Virus record (IMG/VR): IMGVR_UViG_3300045740_000123 | Location: 1 to 64,000 of that record | Source: a virus | DNA: 64,000 nt | Direction: 5' to 3' (one strand) | Shown here: positions 23,687 through 32,135 of the stretch, in pieces | How the letters are laid out: every line of letters begins with the position of its first letter | How positions within the stretch are numbered: the stretch's first letter is position 1 | Notes under the pieces: model-generated | What the model saw: the letters and a program-made list of their open reading frames with translations, nothing else | What the model was told of the DNA's origin: nothing | Database searches by the model: none | Made by a program: the position numbers and the translations under genes

Positions 23687-24454
23687 TCAGTAATTTAAAG
23701 CCGAGGATGGGGTGCTCCGGTTAAAGCGGAATGTACCGGTCATTGCACCATCAGCTGTGCGATAAGGCATCCCGTACTTGCCGCCATAAGGAAGATTGGC
23801 CATGAATGCAAGAGGATTAGAACGAATATATTCTGGGGAACTCATCAAAGCAGTGCCAAGGAATTCAGAGAATGCTTCAGGCGTTGCTGCTTTACCAACA
23901 GCTTGAGCTGCTTTTTCGTATCCTTGTAATTGACTTTCGCTTAATTGGCCCAGGCCAAGTTGTTGCGCAGCAAATTGAGTGAAAGGACGATAGCTTTGTA
24001 CGGTGCTGGTCGGAGTAATGCCACGGGTTGTTGAAGCAATCTGCCCTGCCACCTTAAATGTCTCAGGCAGTTTGTAAGCAAGTCCAAAATCTTCAAAACG
24101 AGAAGATGCTTCTTGAGGACTTAAGCGACCAGCCCCGACTTGATCCGTCAGATATTGAGCGTAATCTCCTGCCTGGCTAAAAATATTTTCTTCCCCTTTG
24201 CGTATATCAAATAAAGCACTTAAACCAGTCTCGCTAAGACGCTTAATCTGTTCCTGGGAAGATGTGCCACCAGATTTAATTTCCCCGGTAGGGAAACCAA
24301 ACTGATCTAAACGTGGCCTTCCATAAAATTCGGAAGTGCCGCCAGATTTATCTTTAGCGTCTTTTTCTTGAAAGTAGGAAGAAAGTCCAGGTGCCGCTGG
24401 CATTTGGGACTTACTGCCGGAAGTGGGAAAATATGACTTAACAGGTGCTGGCAT
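23687..24454 (-). CDS. Putative internal virion protein
   Basis: 255 aa, beginning MPAPVKSYFPTSGSKSQMP. It has helical Gln/Ala-rich parts and repeated FG/YG-type turns (SEFYGRPRLDQFGFPTG). It shares general style with the neighbouring 22921 and 24492 proteins. No catalytic motif was seen. The role is inferred from the cluster. Confidence 0.6.
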   Translation of the reverse strand: MPAPVKSYFPTSGSKSQMPAAPGLSSYFQEKDAKDKSGGTSEFYGRPRLDQFGFPTGEIKSGGTSSQEQIKRLSETGLSALFDIRKGEENIFSQAGDYAQYLTDQVGAGRLSPQEASSRFEDFGLAYKLPETFKVAGQIASTTRGITPTSTVQSYRPFTQFAAQQLGLGQLSESQLQGYEKAAQAVGKAATPEAFSEFLGTALMSSPEYIRSNPLAFMANLPYGGKYGMPYRTADGAMTGTFRFNRSTPSSALNY

Positions 24455-24491
24455 TTTTTTTACTCAATAATTATTATTTTAACTGAGTAAA

Positions 24492-25001
24492 TTAAAAAAG
24501 ATTTAACGGCGACACATAACCAGGCATTGCTGAAGATAGTTGTGCAGCATAATCTTGGACACGATCAAAGCGAGAAAGACCTCGATTGATTGCCATGGCT
24601 GGGTTATAGGCCTGGAATTCAGCTTCTTGCTGTGCTTGCTTGAACGCATTCAAACGATTTGCGGCGCCACCGGCACCAGTGTTATAACGCTGCGTAAGGT
24701 AATCAAAACCAAAGCCAGCCCATTCTTTGGCAAGCTCGCGACGGGTCGCTTCTTTTGAAGCTTGTTTGGTTGCTTCTGCAGCTTTTTCAGCAGCTTGTTC
24801 AGTCGCACTGGCAGCTTTTGACGCACCAAAGATAGAACCAGCTGCAGAAATACCGGCTGCCGCAAGTGGAATAAGTGGGAAAGCCATGGAAGAACTAGAA
24901 GCTGATGTAGTGGTAAAAGGGTTTTTTGATAAAGAATCAGCTACACCAGAAAACTGACCTGCTGTATCTATACCAAAACCGCCATCAAAGGGACCTGCCA
25001 T
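24492..25001 (-). CDS. Putative internal virion protein with a hydrophobic glycine-zipper helix
   Basis: 169 aa. A hydrophobic segment (FPLIPLAAAGISAAGSIFGA) is followed by an Ala/Lys/Glu helix (ATEQAAEKAAEATKQASKEA) and an aromatic tail. This layout is common in podovirus internal core proteins that contact the host membrane. No enzymatic domain was seen. Confidence 0.62.
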   Translation of the reverse strand: MAGPFDGGFGIDTAGQFSGVADSLSKNPFTTTSASSSSMAFPLIPLAAAGISAAGSIFGASKAASATEQAAEKAAEATKQASKEATRRELAKEWAGFGFDYLTQRYNTGAGGAANRLNAFKQAQQEAEFQAYNPAMAINRGLSRFDRVQDYAAQLSSAMPGYVSPLNLF

Positions 25002-25024
25002 GACTCAATTATAAAGGTAAAGAA

Positions 25025-25462
25025 TCAACCAAACGTCACACTACGACGCACAGGGTTGAACGGAGTGGCACGATAAATATCGGCAATCTGTCCAGGAATG
25101 GAGGCCAGAATTTGTTGACGTTGTGGGTTGTAGATCATGGTTGCAACTGATTCGGCGGTCTTGGGAATCAGGTTGACCAGATCACGCTTCATTTGCATAT
25201 CAAAAGCTTGCTTGGCTTCTTCGCCACGAAACTCTTTATATACATTCATGAGTTCACGTAAACGATCGGGGTCGTTATACATGTCCTCTTTGCGTTGCAT
25301 TTCAGTAACAAGCCAAGGAAGAATCTGTTTATCCGGATCGTAGGGGTTATCAGAACGTTCCTGTTGCTGCTGAAGCATTGAACCAAACACGCTTCCGTCC
25401 ATACCGGAAGAACCTGGTTCATTACCAGCAAGATTGGTAAACGGTAAGGAGAAAGGTGCCAT
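25025..25462 (-). CDS. Putative virion protein
   Basis: 145 aa, Gln/Met/Asp-rich with a central helical part (PDRLRELMNVYKEFRGEEAK) and basic end (FNPVRRSVTFG). It lies 12 nt from the next gene. The function is not recognised. Placed with the internal-protein cluster on context. Confidence 0.57.
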   Translation of the reverse strand: MAPFSLPFTNLAGNEPGSSGMDGSVFGSMLQQQQERSDNPYDPDKQILPWLVTEMQRKEDMYNDPDRLRELMNVYKEFRGEEAKQAFDMQMKRDLVNLIPKTAESVATMIYNPQRQQILASIPGQIADIYRATPFNPVRRSVTFG

Positions 25463-25473
25463 TGTTATTTATT

Positions 25474-26397
25474 TCAACCGATAGAGATGTTTGGTGAACC
25501 TAATGCAACAACATAAGGATTGGTTGCAAGCGCTTGACGCATGGTAGCGCCACGCTCACGTTGTGCACCAAGAGCAAGGTTGGATTGAGCGCCGACCATC
25601 ATCTGTTGCAGATAAGCATTGTTCTGGGTATTGATCAATGCTTGTGCACGAGTCAGCTGATCGTTTGCAAGTTTGGTGGTGATGGGAATCATCGCCCGCT
25701 GCATGTCGATCTCTTGCTGATTCTGGAACTGCGTCAAATCTTTAATGTTTGACGTAGTCATGCCCATCATGGTGCCGTAATACTCAAGCTGACGCTTTTG
25801 GTTACGGTTATCAAAATCTTGTTGGGCAGCAGCATCATTAAGATTGATGCGTCCCAGGGGAGTTTCAATGAAACGAGGAGGCTGTGCAACTTCCGTACCG
25901 GCTTTACCAGTAGGAGGTTTACCGGTGTAGGCAGAGACTGCAGCTTCTGCTGCACCGCCGCCAAGCATGCCGCCCAGAGCAGAGCCGGCAAGACCGCCGA
26001 TTACCGTACCAACGCCAGGAAGCAGGGCAGTACCTAATGCAGCACCAGCAGCACCACCTGCTGCGGAACCAACCAGGCCACCTGCTGCTTCAGCTGGACG
26101 ACCTTCCATCAGGGAAGGGATTGCCATCAGCGCACCACCAGCCAAGCCACCGCGCAGGCCAGCACGCATTGGTTTATTACGGATATACTCTCCAGCGCCT
26201 TTAGCTTTTTCCTGCACAGACTCAAGAGCAGTGCCGGTACCAGCCTGAAGATTTGCCATGAAATCTTGCAAACCTTGTTGAGCCCGTGCACGGCGGCTCT
26301 GAGATGGAGCAGTGCCACCAACCTCCATTACTTCACCGGAGACTGGATCCCCCATGTAAGTCTTACCGGTGGATGGATCCGTAAAAATGCGAGCCAT
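25474..26397 (-). CDS. Putative internal virion protein with long glycine zipper
   Basis: 307 aa. The N-terminus is a short beta motif (FTDPSTGKTYMGDP). Residues about 75-155 are a long Gly/Ala zipper (GGAAGAALGTALLPGVGTV) that could insert into a membrane. The C-terminal third is a Gln/Asn-rich helix. A DNA-ejection role is plausible but unproven. Confidence 0.6.
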   Translation of the reverse strand: MARIFTDPSTGKTYMGDPVSGEVMEVGGTAPSQSRRARAQQGLQDFMANLQAGTGTALESVQEKAKGAGEYIRNKPMRAGLRGGLAGGALMAIPSLMEGRPAEAAGGLVGSAAGGAAGAALGTALLPGVGTVIGGLAGSALGGMLGGGAAEAAVSAYTGKPPTGKAGTEVAQPPRFIETPLGRINLNDAAAQQDFDNRNQKRQLEYYGTMMGMTTSNIKDLTQFQNQQEIDMQRAMIPITTKLANDQLTRAQALINTQNNAYLQQMMVGAQSNLALGAQRERGATMRQALATNPYVVALGSPNISIG

Positions 26398-26419
26398 CTA
26401 TTTGATTATTTCTTATATC

Positions 26420-27334
26420 TTAAATTTTATCAGTACTCATTTCGTATTCAGCAACTGTTGGTAATTTAGGACGATTACCAGCAGCAATTGCTTCGTTAAC
26501 AACGTTGCCGGTGGTTACGCCAAGCACAGATCCAACTGCGCCACCAATTGCCCCACGAATCGCACGTGTTTTAGGAGTACCTCCACCGGCAGCGGCAATC
26601 TTCGCGCCAGCTGTACCAGCAGCAAAACCTCCGACCATCGGAAGACTTACAGGGAAACCAAGCATTCGAACTTCTGGATGACCCTGAAGATTCTCCATAG
26701 TTCCTTTGACGATACCAAGACCAAGAAGGCCTTTTTCGTTATATAAGAAATTAAGGTAGTTACCATAGCGCTCAGGCGTTAAATCGGGAATCTCTTCTTT
26801 TGCAGTGGCATACTTTAAGGGGTCGCCAGTACGGCCAAGGAAGAAGCGTTCAAATAATTCCTGCACTGGTTGCGCAGTTTGTCGACGATCCTCTGCACCT
26901 TTTGGAGAATAGGTCTGAGCGTAACCTTCGGGACGAAACTGCTCTTCTGGATTAGTAATGTCATAGGTACCAGCGGCAGCAACGGCTGGTATGGCAATGG
27001 CAAGACCAGCTGCAGCACGGCCGGTAGGTGTGTCGATTTCTTTGACGCCTACTTCAGCGGCACGTTGAGCGATAGCAAGAGGATGGTTCCAACGCCACCA
27101 GTAGGTTCGCGTGCCGTCGTTACCAACGTCAATCAACATACGTGAGGTATAAGCACCAAGAAACTGACCAGGGGTTTCACGCGCTGAAATACCTTTTGCT
27201 TTGATAGCTTCTTTAAAACGCGGATCTAAAACACTTTCACCATATCCAAGTCCCTCACGGACCATACGGATCTGGGCGATGTCTGCTTTTTTAAAACCAC
27301 GTTTATATTCTTTTAAAAAATTAAGAGGATTCAT
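26420..27334 (-). CDS. Putative internal virion protein
   Basis: 304 aa. A basic N-terminus (MNPLNFLKEYKRGFKKADIA) is followed by two hydrophobic Gly/Ala segments (AAAGLAIAIPAVAAAG and RAIRGAIGGAVGSVLG) and charged helices between them. It overlaps the upstream stop by 1 nt. The pattern matches neighbours at 25474 and 27334 and suggests a family of membrane-active ejection proteins. Confidence 0.6.
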   Translation of the reverse strand: MNPLNFLKEYKRGFKKADIAQIRMVREGLGYGESVLDPRFKEAIKAKGISARETPGQFLGAYTSRMLIDVGNDGTRTYWWRWNHPLAIAQRAAEVGVKEIDTPTGRAAAGLAIAIPAVAAAGTYDITNPEEQFRPEGYAQTYSPKGAEDRRQTAQPVQELFERFFLGRTGDPLKYATAKEEIPDLTPERYGNYLNFLYNEKGLLGLGIVKGTMENLQGHPEVRMLGFPVSLPMVGGFAAGTAGAKIAAAGGGTPKTRAIRGAIGGAVGSVLGVTTGNVVNEAIAAGNRPKLPTVAEYEMSTDKI

Positions 27335-27906
27335 TAGCTTGCTCCTCCAGCCATAACAAGCTGATCAATGTAACCAGGGGGCAGATTGGGAAGCATCTTG
27401 GTTACTTGCTGACGGTAGTCATCAAGGAATGTTTGCTCAATACCTTGTGCCTGGAATTGTGTGCCAGGGGCAACAGCTTGTGGTACCTGCAGATTATTGA
27501 TGCCCTGACGTTGCATCATCTGTTGCATGATCTGTTGTTCCTGCGAAACCTGCGTGGGTTCCACCATCGAAGGAGCAATCAACCTACCTGCAACAGCTTC
27601 CGTTACAAAAGGAGAGACTAAGGAACCGCCAAGATTGGCCGCAGTCTCCAGGCGGGAAGGGACAAGTTCTTCTTCAAACTTGCCTGGTGCCACCTCAACG
27701 CGACGTGACTTGGGTGGGCGTAGTTTACGTGCTGCTGCAGTCAGTGGTAATGCTGTCGCAATATCCCCGAGACCATAAGCCAGGCCCATGCCAGGGCCGC
27801 CGGCCATTGCTCCAAACCCTGCAGATAACGCACTGCCCGCTGCAACGTTGCCTACAAGATCTTTATTGCGTTTAGCAAAGCTAAGGGCGCGAGCAAACGG
27901 GTTCAT
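27334..27906 (-). CDS. Putative internal virion protein
   Basis: 190 aa, beginning MNPFARALSFAKRNKDLVGN, with a Gly/Ala hydrophobic segment (AAGSALSAGFGAMAGGPGMG) and a Gln-rich end. Its N-terminus is similar in style to the next gene (MNPL...). Translationally coupled (1-nt overlap) to 26420-27334. The function is unknown. Confidence 0.6.
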   Translation of the reverse strand: MNPFARALSFAKRNKDLVGNVAAGSALSAGFGAMAGGPGMGLAYGLGDIATALPLTAAARKLRPPKSRRVEVAPGKFEEELVPSRLETAANLGGSLVSPFVTEAVAGRLIAPSMVEPTQVSQEQQIMQQMMQRQGINNLQVPQAVAPGTQFQAQGIEQTFLDDYRQQVTKMLPNLPPGYIDQLVMAGGAS

Positions 27907-27941
27907 ATCAATACTCTTTTCTTTATTTTAATTTGAGTAAC

Positions 27942-28475
27942 TCAAGAAATTTGCGTTCCGCTCTGCACTGTTTCATCTACAGCTGCAGGCAGTTCAGGAA
28001 TCACCGGAGTGCCACCTTGCTGAACCATGGAACGTAAATAACCAAATGGATCCATATTGTCCTGACGAGGGAATGGATTTTTAGTTTTATCTTTAGGATC
28101 AATGATTGGACTTAAATTATAAAGTTCGTTCCAGGATGGATTGAAGTCTGGTTGCTGCTCTGGGAAGTTAGGTGTTTTGGGGCGTCCAATGAAAGGATCG
28201 TATTCAAAATCTGGAGAGAACCGTCCGAGATCAGGGAACTGAACGTAAGGTTCAGCGTTAGGGTCTTCGGAAACAAAGTTGAGTTTATTGCGTGTTAAGC
28301 GTTTGTTTGCTACAGCACGCAGCAATTCCGCCTGACCCATGCGAGATGGTATCCAGGGTGTCTCGGCGGATTGTGGTTTGACTGCATACTGATCGACTAA
28401 TTTACTTTTACTTTGGGAGTTGTCCGCAAAGTTAATGTAAATATTAGGTGTAGTCTTGGGGCGATCTAGTTTCAT
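27942..28475 (-). CDS. Putative virion protein, Pro/Asp-rich
   Basis: 177 aa, mostly without clear secondary structure: many Pro, Asn and Asp (FEYDPFIGRPKTPNFPEQQP). It overlaps the upstream basic gene by 4 nt. Low complexity suggests a linker or minor head protein. It was not recognised. Confidence 0.55.
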   Translation of the reverse strand: MKLDRPKTTPNIYINFADNSQSKSKLVDQYAVKPQSAETPWIPSRMGQAELLRAVANKRLTRNKLNFVSEDPNAEPYVQFPDLGRFSPDFEYDPFIGRPKTPNFPEQQPDFNPSWNELYNLSPIIDPKDKTKNPFPRQDNMDPFGYLRSMVQQGGTPVIPELPAAVDETVQSGTQIS

Positions 28476-28684
28476 TCAGCTTTTTTCTTCTTATGTAAAC
28501 CTACAAGAGTTTTACGAAGATTAGCTTGCTTCACAGTTTTTTCATCGTATTTATCTGGATTTGATAAAACGTTTTCTTGAAGCTGGGCTGGCGTGATGCC
28601 ACGGGATTTAGCTTTAGCTGTGAAGGCACCTTCCTTCATCTCCATCCCTTGGATCCATTTTTTATCTTTCTTCTTTTCAGCCAT
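28472..28684 (-). CDS. Small basic protein of viral KKWIQGM type
   Basis: 70 aa from the ATG at 28684 (a TTG at 28690 is also in frame). KKDKKWIQGMEMKEGAFTAK followed by AKSRGITPAQLQENVL is a pattern shared by small basic proteins of phages and algal viruses. They may pack with DNA in the virion. It overlaps both neighbours by a few nucleotides. Confidence 0.62.
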   Translation of the reverse strand: MAEKKKDKKWIQGMEMKEGAFTAKAKSRGITPAQLQENVLSNPDKYDEKTVKQANLRKTLVGLHKKKKAE

Positions 28685-28686
28685 GA

Positions 28687-30558
28687 TCAAATACCAATGC
28701 CAAACTGTTTAAGAACTGATTGGGGATCGCGTCCCTCAATTGTAGCTCGACGTAATGCTTCGCTTACTTCCAGGGAGCGGCGTTTTTGTTCTGGTGTCGA
28801 TTTTATTGCCGTTTCAAATTCTGGGTAGCTACCACGGCGTAATGTCATCTTAGTTTCTTCGCGTTGTAAAGCAGTTGGACGAAGTTCAACATCAGCAATT
28901 GGAAAATCACGTGGCTCTACGCCATAAATACCAATGGAAGAACCAGTTTGAGATTCAGGGTCATACATTGCATAAGTACGGCCGCCACCCGTTTTTTGTT
29001 CTTCTAATTGAACGGCGGGACGACCGGTACGAATCTCAAGAGTTTCAGCAATGGGCTCGCCTGTAGCAGGGTTTATTTCAAAGAAGGGACGAATACCTTC
29101 TTGTTTTTGTAGTGGTTTGTACTGTGTGCCAAGTGCTTCCAGGGAACTCATCCGATCGCGAACATAAGCGCGTTCTGCAAGCGCATCACCTAAATCAACA
29201 TCAATAGATTCTGGGTTAAGCGATTGCTTTTCATATAACATCTTATTGAGCAACTTGGTATAATAACCACCTTGCTCAGGTTCATCCGCTGCAGCAAACC
29301 TTAACTGTGGTTCAAGCTGGTCAATTTCTTCCAGGCGGTTAGCAATTGCTTGTTTTTGTTCTCCAAGCGCGGAGATGCGGTTGGTTAAATTAATATCTTC
29401 TTCAATTAAATCGCCAACAAACTCACCTTGGCCAGTAGGTTGATAGAACTTACGGGTTGGAATAGTTTCTTCCAAGAGTTCTGTTTGAACGCGTGGTTGA
29501 ACAACCAATGGGGATGACGGTGTTGCAGATAGGCGACTTAATACGGCTGGATCACCTGTGGATGCATACAGCTCAACAGCTTCTGCAATGGATGGATCCA
29601 TGCCCATGACACGTTCCCGGCGGTAACGCCCTGGGATAGTGGCACCTAATTCTTCAAACTTCGTCTGAAGGAAAGATTGTGCCTGCTCACGAGGGCTAAC
29701 AGCAGCAGCAGGAAGGAGGGGAATAGTTTGCTGCTGGTTAACTGCATCGGGAGGAACGGTTGCTTCGCCCCAGGGGTCAGCAATGTTGAGCTTTTTGATA
29801 ACACGACCGGTCAGTTGATCTTCTCCAGATTCAACTGCGTTAATGAATTGATCCGCTGCAGCGGGTGCCTGGATTTTTTGCAGATCAGTCAATGATGTTG
29901 ATGTTGTCCCAAGGCGTTCAGCTGCACTAAGAAGATCTTGTTGAGCAGCGATGCGACGTGCAGCCTGCACTTCAGGAGATGGTGGATATTTCTTTTCGAA
30001 TGCAGCAAGTGCGGCAGAGCGATAACCAGGCTCTGGTTGACGTTCCCGATAACCAACCCCATACACGCGAGAGGCGGCAGCAGGGAAATTTAACTCCTCT
30101 GCAGTGGGTTCAGGCAGTTTAGAAACTAACTGACGCTTATATTGCTCAAATGCTTCCTCCTCTGTCGGCATTACACTGCGACCAGCAACCTTCGATGGCG
30201 CAGGTGGTGGTGTAGAAGGTGCAGGTTCTGCAGCCACACGGCGAACAGCCTGCTCCATGTCCGCAAGATTGGCTTGGCGTACACCAGCGGTTGCAGATTT
30301 GGCTGGACCTTTCGGGATTTGTTGCCGCCGACTCAGTAATGCCTTCGCACCAAACCCCGCACCAGCCAATGCACCTAAGCCAAGTGCTGCTGCACCCAGG
30401 GCTGCAAGAGGATTTGAGCTTTCTTGCTGTGGTTTAAGTTGATTACGGCGAAATTCAAGCACTTCAGGCGCCATTTCCGCCCGTTCTTCCGGACTTTCGG
30501 GCACCGGAGCCCCTGTTGCACGGCTATAGGCGTAAAAATCAGCAGGAGACAGCGCCAT
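28687..30558 (-). CDS. Large putative internal virion (ejection) protein
   Basis: 623 aa, the largest of the cluster and its first gene. It has a hydrophobic Gly/Ala segment at about residues 48-78 (ALGAAALGLGALAGAGFGAK), Pro-rich linkers, and long charged helices in the middle. No peptidase, transglycosylase or ADP-ribosyltransferase motif was found. It probably leads the minus-strand virion transcript from a promoter in 30559-30678. Confidence 0.62.
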   Translation of the reverse strand: MALSPADFYAYSRATGAPVPESPEERAEMAPEVLEFRRNQLKPQQESSNPLAALGAAALGLGALAGAGFGAKALLSRRQQIPKGPAKSATAGVRQANLADMEQAVRRVAAEPAPSTPPPAPSKVAGRSVMPTEEEAFEQYKRQLVSKLPEPTAEELNFPAAASRVYGVGYRERQPEPGYRSAALAAFEKKYPPSPEVQAARRIAAQQDLLSAAERLGTTSTSLTDLQKIQAPAAADQFINAVESGEDQLTGRVIKKLNIADPWGEATVPPDAVNQQQTIPLLPAAAVSPREQAQSFLQTKFEELGATIPGRYRRERVMGMDPSIAEAVELYASTGDPAVLSRLSATPSSPLVVQPRVQTELLEETIPTRKFYQPTGQGEFVGDLIEEDINLTNRISALGEQKQAIANRLEEIDQLEPQLRFAAADEPEQGGYYTKLLNKMLYEKQSLNPESIDVDLGDALAERAYVRDRMSSLEALGTQYKPLQKQEGIRPFFEINPATGEPIAETLEIRTGRPAVQLEEQKTGGGRTYAMYDPESQTGSSIGIYGVEPRDFPIADVELRPTALQREETKMTLRRGSYPEFETAIKSTPEQKRRSLEVSEALRRATIEGRDPQSVLKQFGIGI

Positions 30559-30678
30559 ATCCTTTAATTACTGAAAAATATTCCTTTTATTCTTTGTATT
30601 CTACCTTTTGTCGTTTAAAAAGAGTAAATGTCTTGTAAACTAAAGAGATATAAAACGTCAATGCGTTTATCAAGGTAA
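30559..30678. promoter_or_regulatory. Divergent intergenic region between late and early modules
   Basis: 120 nt, very AT-rich, between the minus-strand virion module and the plus-strand early module. TATAAA at about 30649 on the plus strand is a possible -10, but no convincing -35 stands 16-18 nt before it. The region must hold promoters for both directions. Confidence 0.4.
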
Positions 30679-30891
30679 ATGGACGCCGAACTCCGAGGAA
30701 ACCGCGACGCAGTAGAAGGTGCAATTGAGGAAAGCGCACGTAAAATGCTGGCGAACGGTTCGAATCCTTTCGAAGTACAAAACTATCGGACGGAAAAGCG
30801 CCAGGAATTAGCTCGTGCTATACCTGATACACAGAAATATGCGCAGGCAACCAACCTTGCTGCACAATTTATTCAAAAGAAAGCAGCATAG
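30679..30891 (+). CDS. Small unknown early protein
   Basis: 70 aa, helical and charged (AIEESARKMLANGSNPFEVQ). It is the first plus-strand gene after the divergent promoter region and is closed by a strong terminator, so it forms its own transcript. First-position phage genes often act against the host, but nothing in the sequence identifies a target. Confidence 0.62.
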   Translation: MDAELRGNRDAVEGAIEESARKMLANGSNPFEVQNYRTEKRQELARAIPDTQKYAQATNLAAQFIQKKAA

Positions 30892-30919
30892 TACATAACA
30901 AAACACATAAAACGTAAGC

Positions 30920-30945
30920 GCCGAGGGTAATACCTCGGCTTTTTT
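30920..30945 (+). terminator. Intrinsic terminator
   Basis: GCCGAGG and CCTCGGC form a 7-bp stem with a GTAATA loop followed by six T. It ends the transcript of 30679-30891. Confidence 0.9.
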
Positions 30946-31045
30946 GTCTGAATTTTTGGGCTAACTAGGGAAAATCGGTACAAAATTAGGGTTTTAGCAT
31001 TTTATTGGCTTTTTTGTTTAAAAGAATGGCCCCATAGCATCCAAA

Positions 31046-31133
31046 TAGGGTATAAAATTACCTGACGCTTCTCCCACCGCCCAACCGGCAGAGTTGCTGG
31101 AGAGAAAAAAGAAAGCGTGGGGTAGATTACCAA
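31046..31133 (+). ncRNA. Hairpin-rich 5' part of the long early leader
   Basis: Within the 470-nt gap before 31365, several local pairings are visible: GGTA/TACC, an ACGCTT/AAGCGT outer stem that encloses CTCC/GGAG and CAAC/GTTG, and TTACC/GGTAA just downstream. Together with the pseudoknot that follows, this suggests a structured transcript rather than empty DNA. Confidence 0.45.
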
Positions 31134-31161
31134 GGGTAAGCGAGAGTAACCTAATGAGTTT

Positions 31162-31244
31162 TTAATAGTGTGAATATAGAAGACGACGAATGTGGGCTGT
31201 AATCACACGAAACACCCACGAAACGTCGCTTAGTATACTATTAA
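31162..31244 (+). ncRNA. Candidate structured RNA with a pseudoknot
   Basis: Nested stems TTAATA/TATTAA (outer), CGACG/CGTCG and GTGGG/CCCAC enclose an 18-nt loop. TCACAC in that loop (31203-31208) is fully complementary to GTGTGA (31168-31173) upstream of the inner stems, giving a pseudoknot. It lies in a gene-free stretch before the early operon. No known RNA family was recognised. Confidence 0.55.
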
Positions 31245-31309
31245 CTACGGTAATTAGGTAGGAAATCCACGCGTTCTTAGTCTGCATATAAGACAGTGTG
31301 TATCTAACT

Positions 31310-31343
31310 GGATGATCGGGGGCTGCGCATCCGAACCACGCAG
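31310..31343 (+). promoter_or_regulatory. H-type pseudoknot 21 nt before the start of the 62-aa gene
   Basis: GGATG (31310-31314), an 8-nt G-rich loop, CTGCG (31323-31327), CATCC (31328-31332), GAACCA and CGCAG (31339-31343) are in exact H-type order: stem 1 and stem 2 are both 5 bp and abut. It lies in the leader of the first early operon gene, where it could control translation. It resembles riboswitch-type pseudoknots in form only. Confidence 0.5.
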
Positions 31344-31364
31344 ACGTTCCACAGCAACTCAGCC

Positions 31365-31553
31365 ATGCTTTTCTACGTCACAACGTCAGATGTTTACTGC
31401 GACGACTTCGCACCTGAATACACCACCAAATTCTTCAGAACACGTGAGGCTCTTGAGGCTTACGTTGTGACTCTTGAAGATGATGAGGTGCATTCAATGG
31501 GCGAATTAACTGAGCAGCAGCAGGAGCATTACTCCCAGCTGATTCCATTCTGA
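31365..31553 (+). CDS. Small unknown early protein
   Basis: 62 aa, acidic, with aromatic residues near the start (MLFYVTTSDVYCDDFAPEY) and a charged helix. Preceded by two structured RNA elements and an AACTCAGCC leader. Its stop codon lies in the first arm of a tRNA-like hairpin. The function is unknown. Confidence 0.62.
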   Translation: MLFYVTTSDVYCDDFAPEYTTKFFRTREALEAYVVTLEDDEVHSMGELTEQQQEHYSQLIPF

Positions 31554-31593
31554 GTACCAGGCGTGATGCCGGGGGATCGAATCCCCCACTCAG
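31550..31593 (+). ncRNA. Miniature tRNA-like element
   Basis: CTGAGT pairs with ACTCAG (6 bp) around a GGC/GCC mini-hairpin and a perfect T-arm: GGGGG, ATCGAAT, CCCCC. This is the outline of a tRNA acceptor plus T-arm with D- and anticodon arms missing. It may be an eroded tRNA gene or a deliberate tRNA-like 3' structure; the stop of the upstream gene is inside it. Confidence 0.45.
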
Positions 31594-31629
31594 CATTGCC
31601 ACACTCACGTGGCATCCACTCAACGCAAC

Positions 31630-31797
31630 ATGATTCGCCAGCGATTGTCCCAGCTCCTTGCTGTCGCCGCAGTCAAGGTAGCTCAAGACCAAACTCCTGA
31701 GAAGATCAAAGCTCAGCTCAATGTGCGTCGTGAAGCATTGGCCGTCGAGGTCAATGGTTACCGCAACGCACTGGCCAACCTCATCGCAGCTAAATGA
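31630..31797 (+). CDS. Small unknown early protein
   Basis: 55 aa from ATG 31630, which follows the CTCAACGCAAC leader typical of this module. A GTG at 31609 would add 7 residues. It is a helical, basic/Ala-rich protein (MIRQRLSQLLAVAAVKVAQD). It overlaps the next start by 4 nt (ATGA). The function is unknown. Confidence 0.6.
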   Translation: MIRQRLSQLLAVAAVKVAQDQTPEKIKAQLNVRREALAVEVNGYRNALANLIAAK

Positions 31798-32060
31798 CCA
31801 TGCAAGAAGCTATTAAGTCTCCAGTGATGATTTACGAGCCAGAACGTCCACGGGGCTATCGAGTCACGTGGTATGGCGGTGAATCAACCTATCTGCATTT
31901 CGAACGTTACCGTTATCCTCAAGATGATTGGTATGAAGAGAGTGTACAGTCTCTGTGCATGAACTTCCCAACAGGCGTCAAGGAACTGTATCAAGCCATG
32001 CTTGAGTTTTATGACGCCTCAATCCTTGAGGAGATGGAGAAGTTCGCACGCAGAACATAA
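31794..32060 (+). CDS. Unknown early protein
   Basis: 88 aa. Strand-rich first half with many aromatic residues (GYRVTWYGGESTYLHFERYR) and a helical end (AMLEFYDASILEEMEKFA). Two ATGs (31794, 31800) lie together; the first overlaps the upstream stop. No family was recognised. Confidence 0.6.
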   Translation: MTMQEAIKSPVMIYEPERPRGYRVTWYGGESTYLHFERYRYPQDDWYEESVQSLCMNFPTGVKELYQAMLEFYDASILEEMEKFARRT

Positions 32061-32135
32061 GATTCTTGCTCTAAGGGGCTACGGCCCTTTACTGCAGGAC
32101 TCAACTCCTGCTTCGTTCAACTCAACTCAAGTCAA

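Noticed and set aside
31149-31228. Hammerhead ribozyme-like strings (CTAATGAG and CGAAAC)
   Set aside because: The essential G of CUGAUGA is A, and the stems do not fit a hammerhead junction. The pseudoknot model explains the pairing better.
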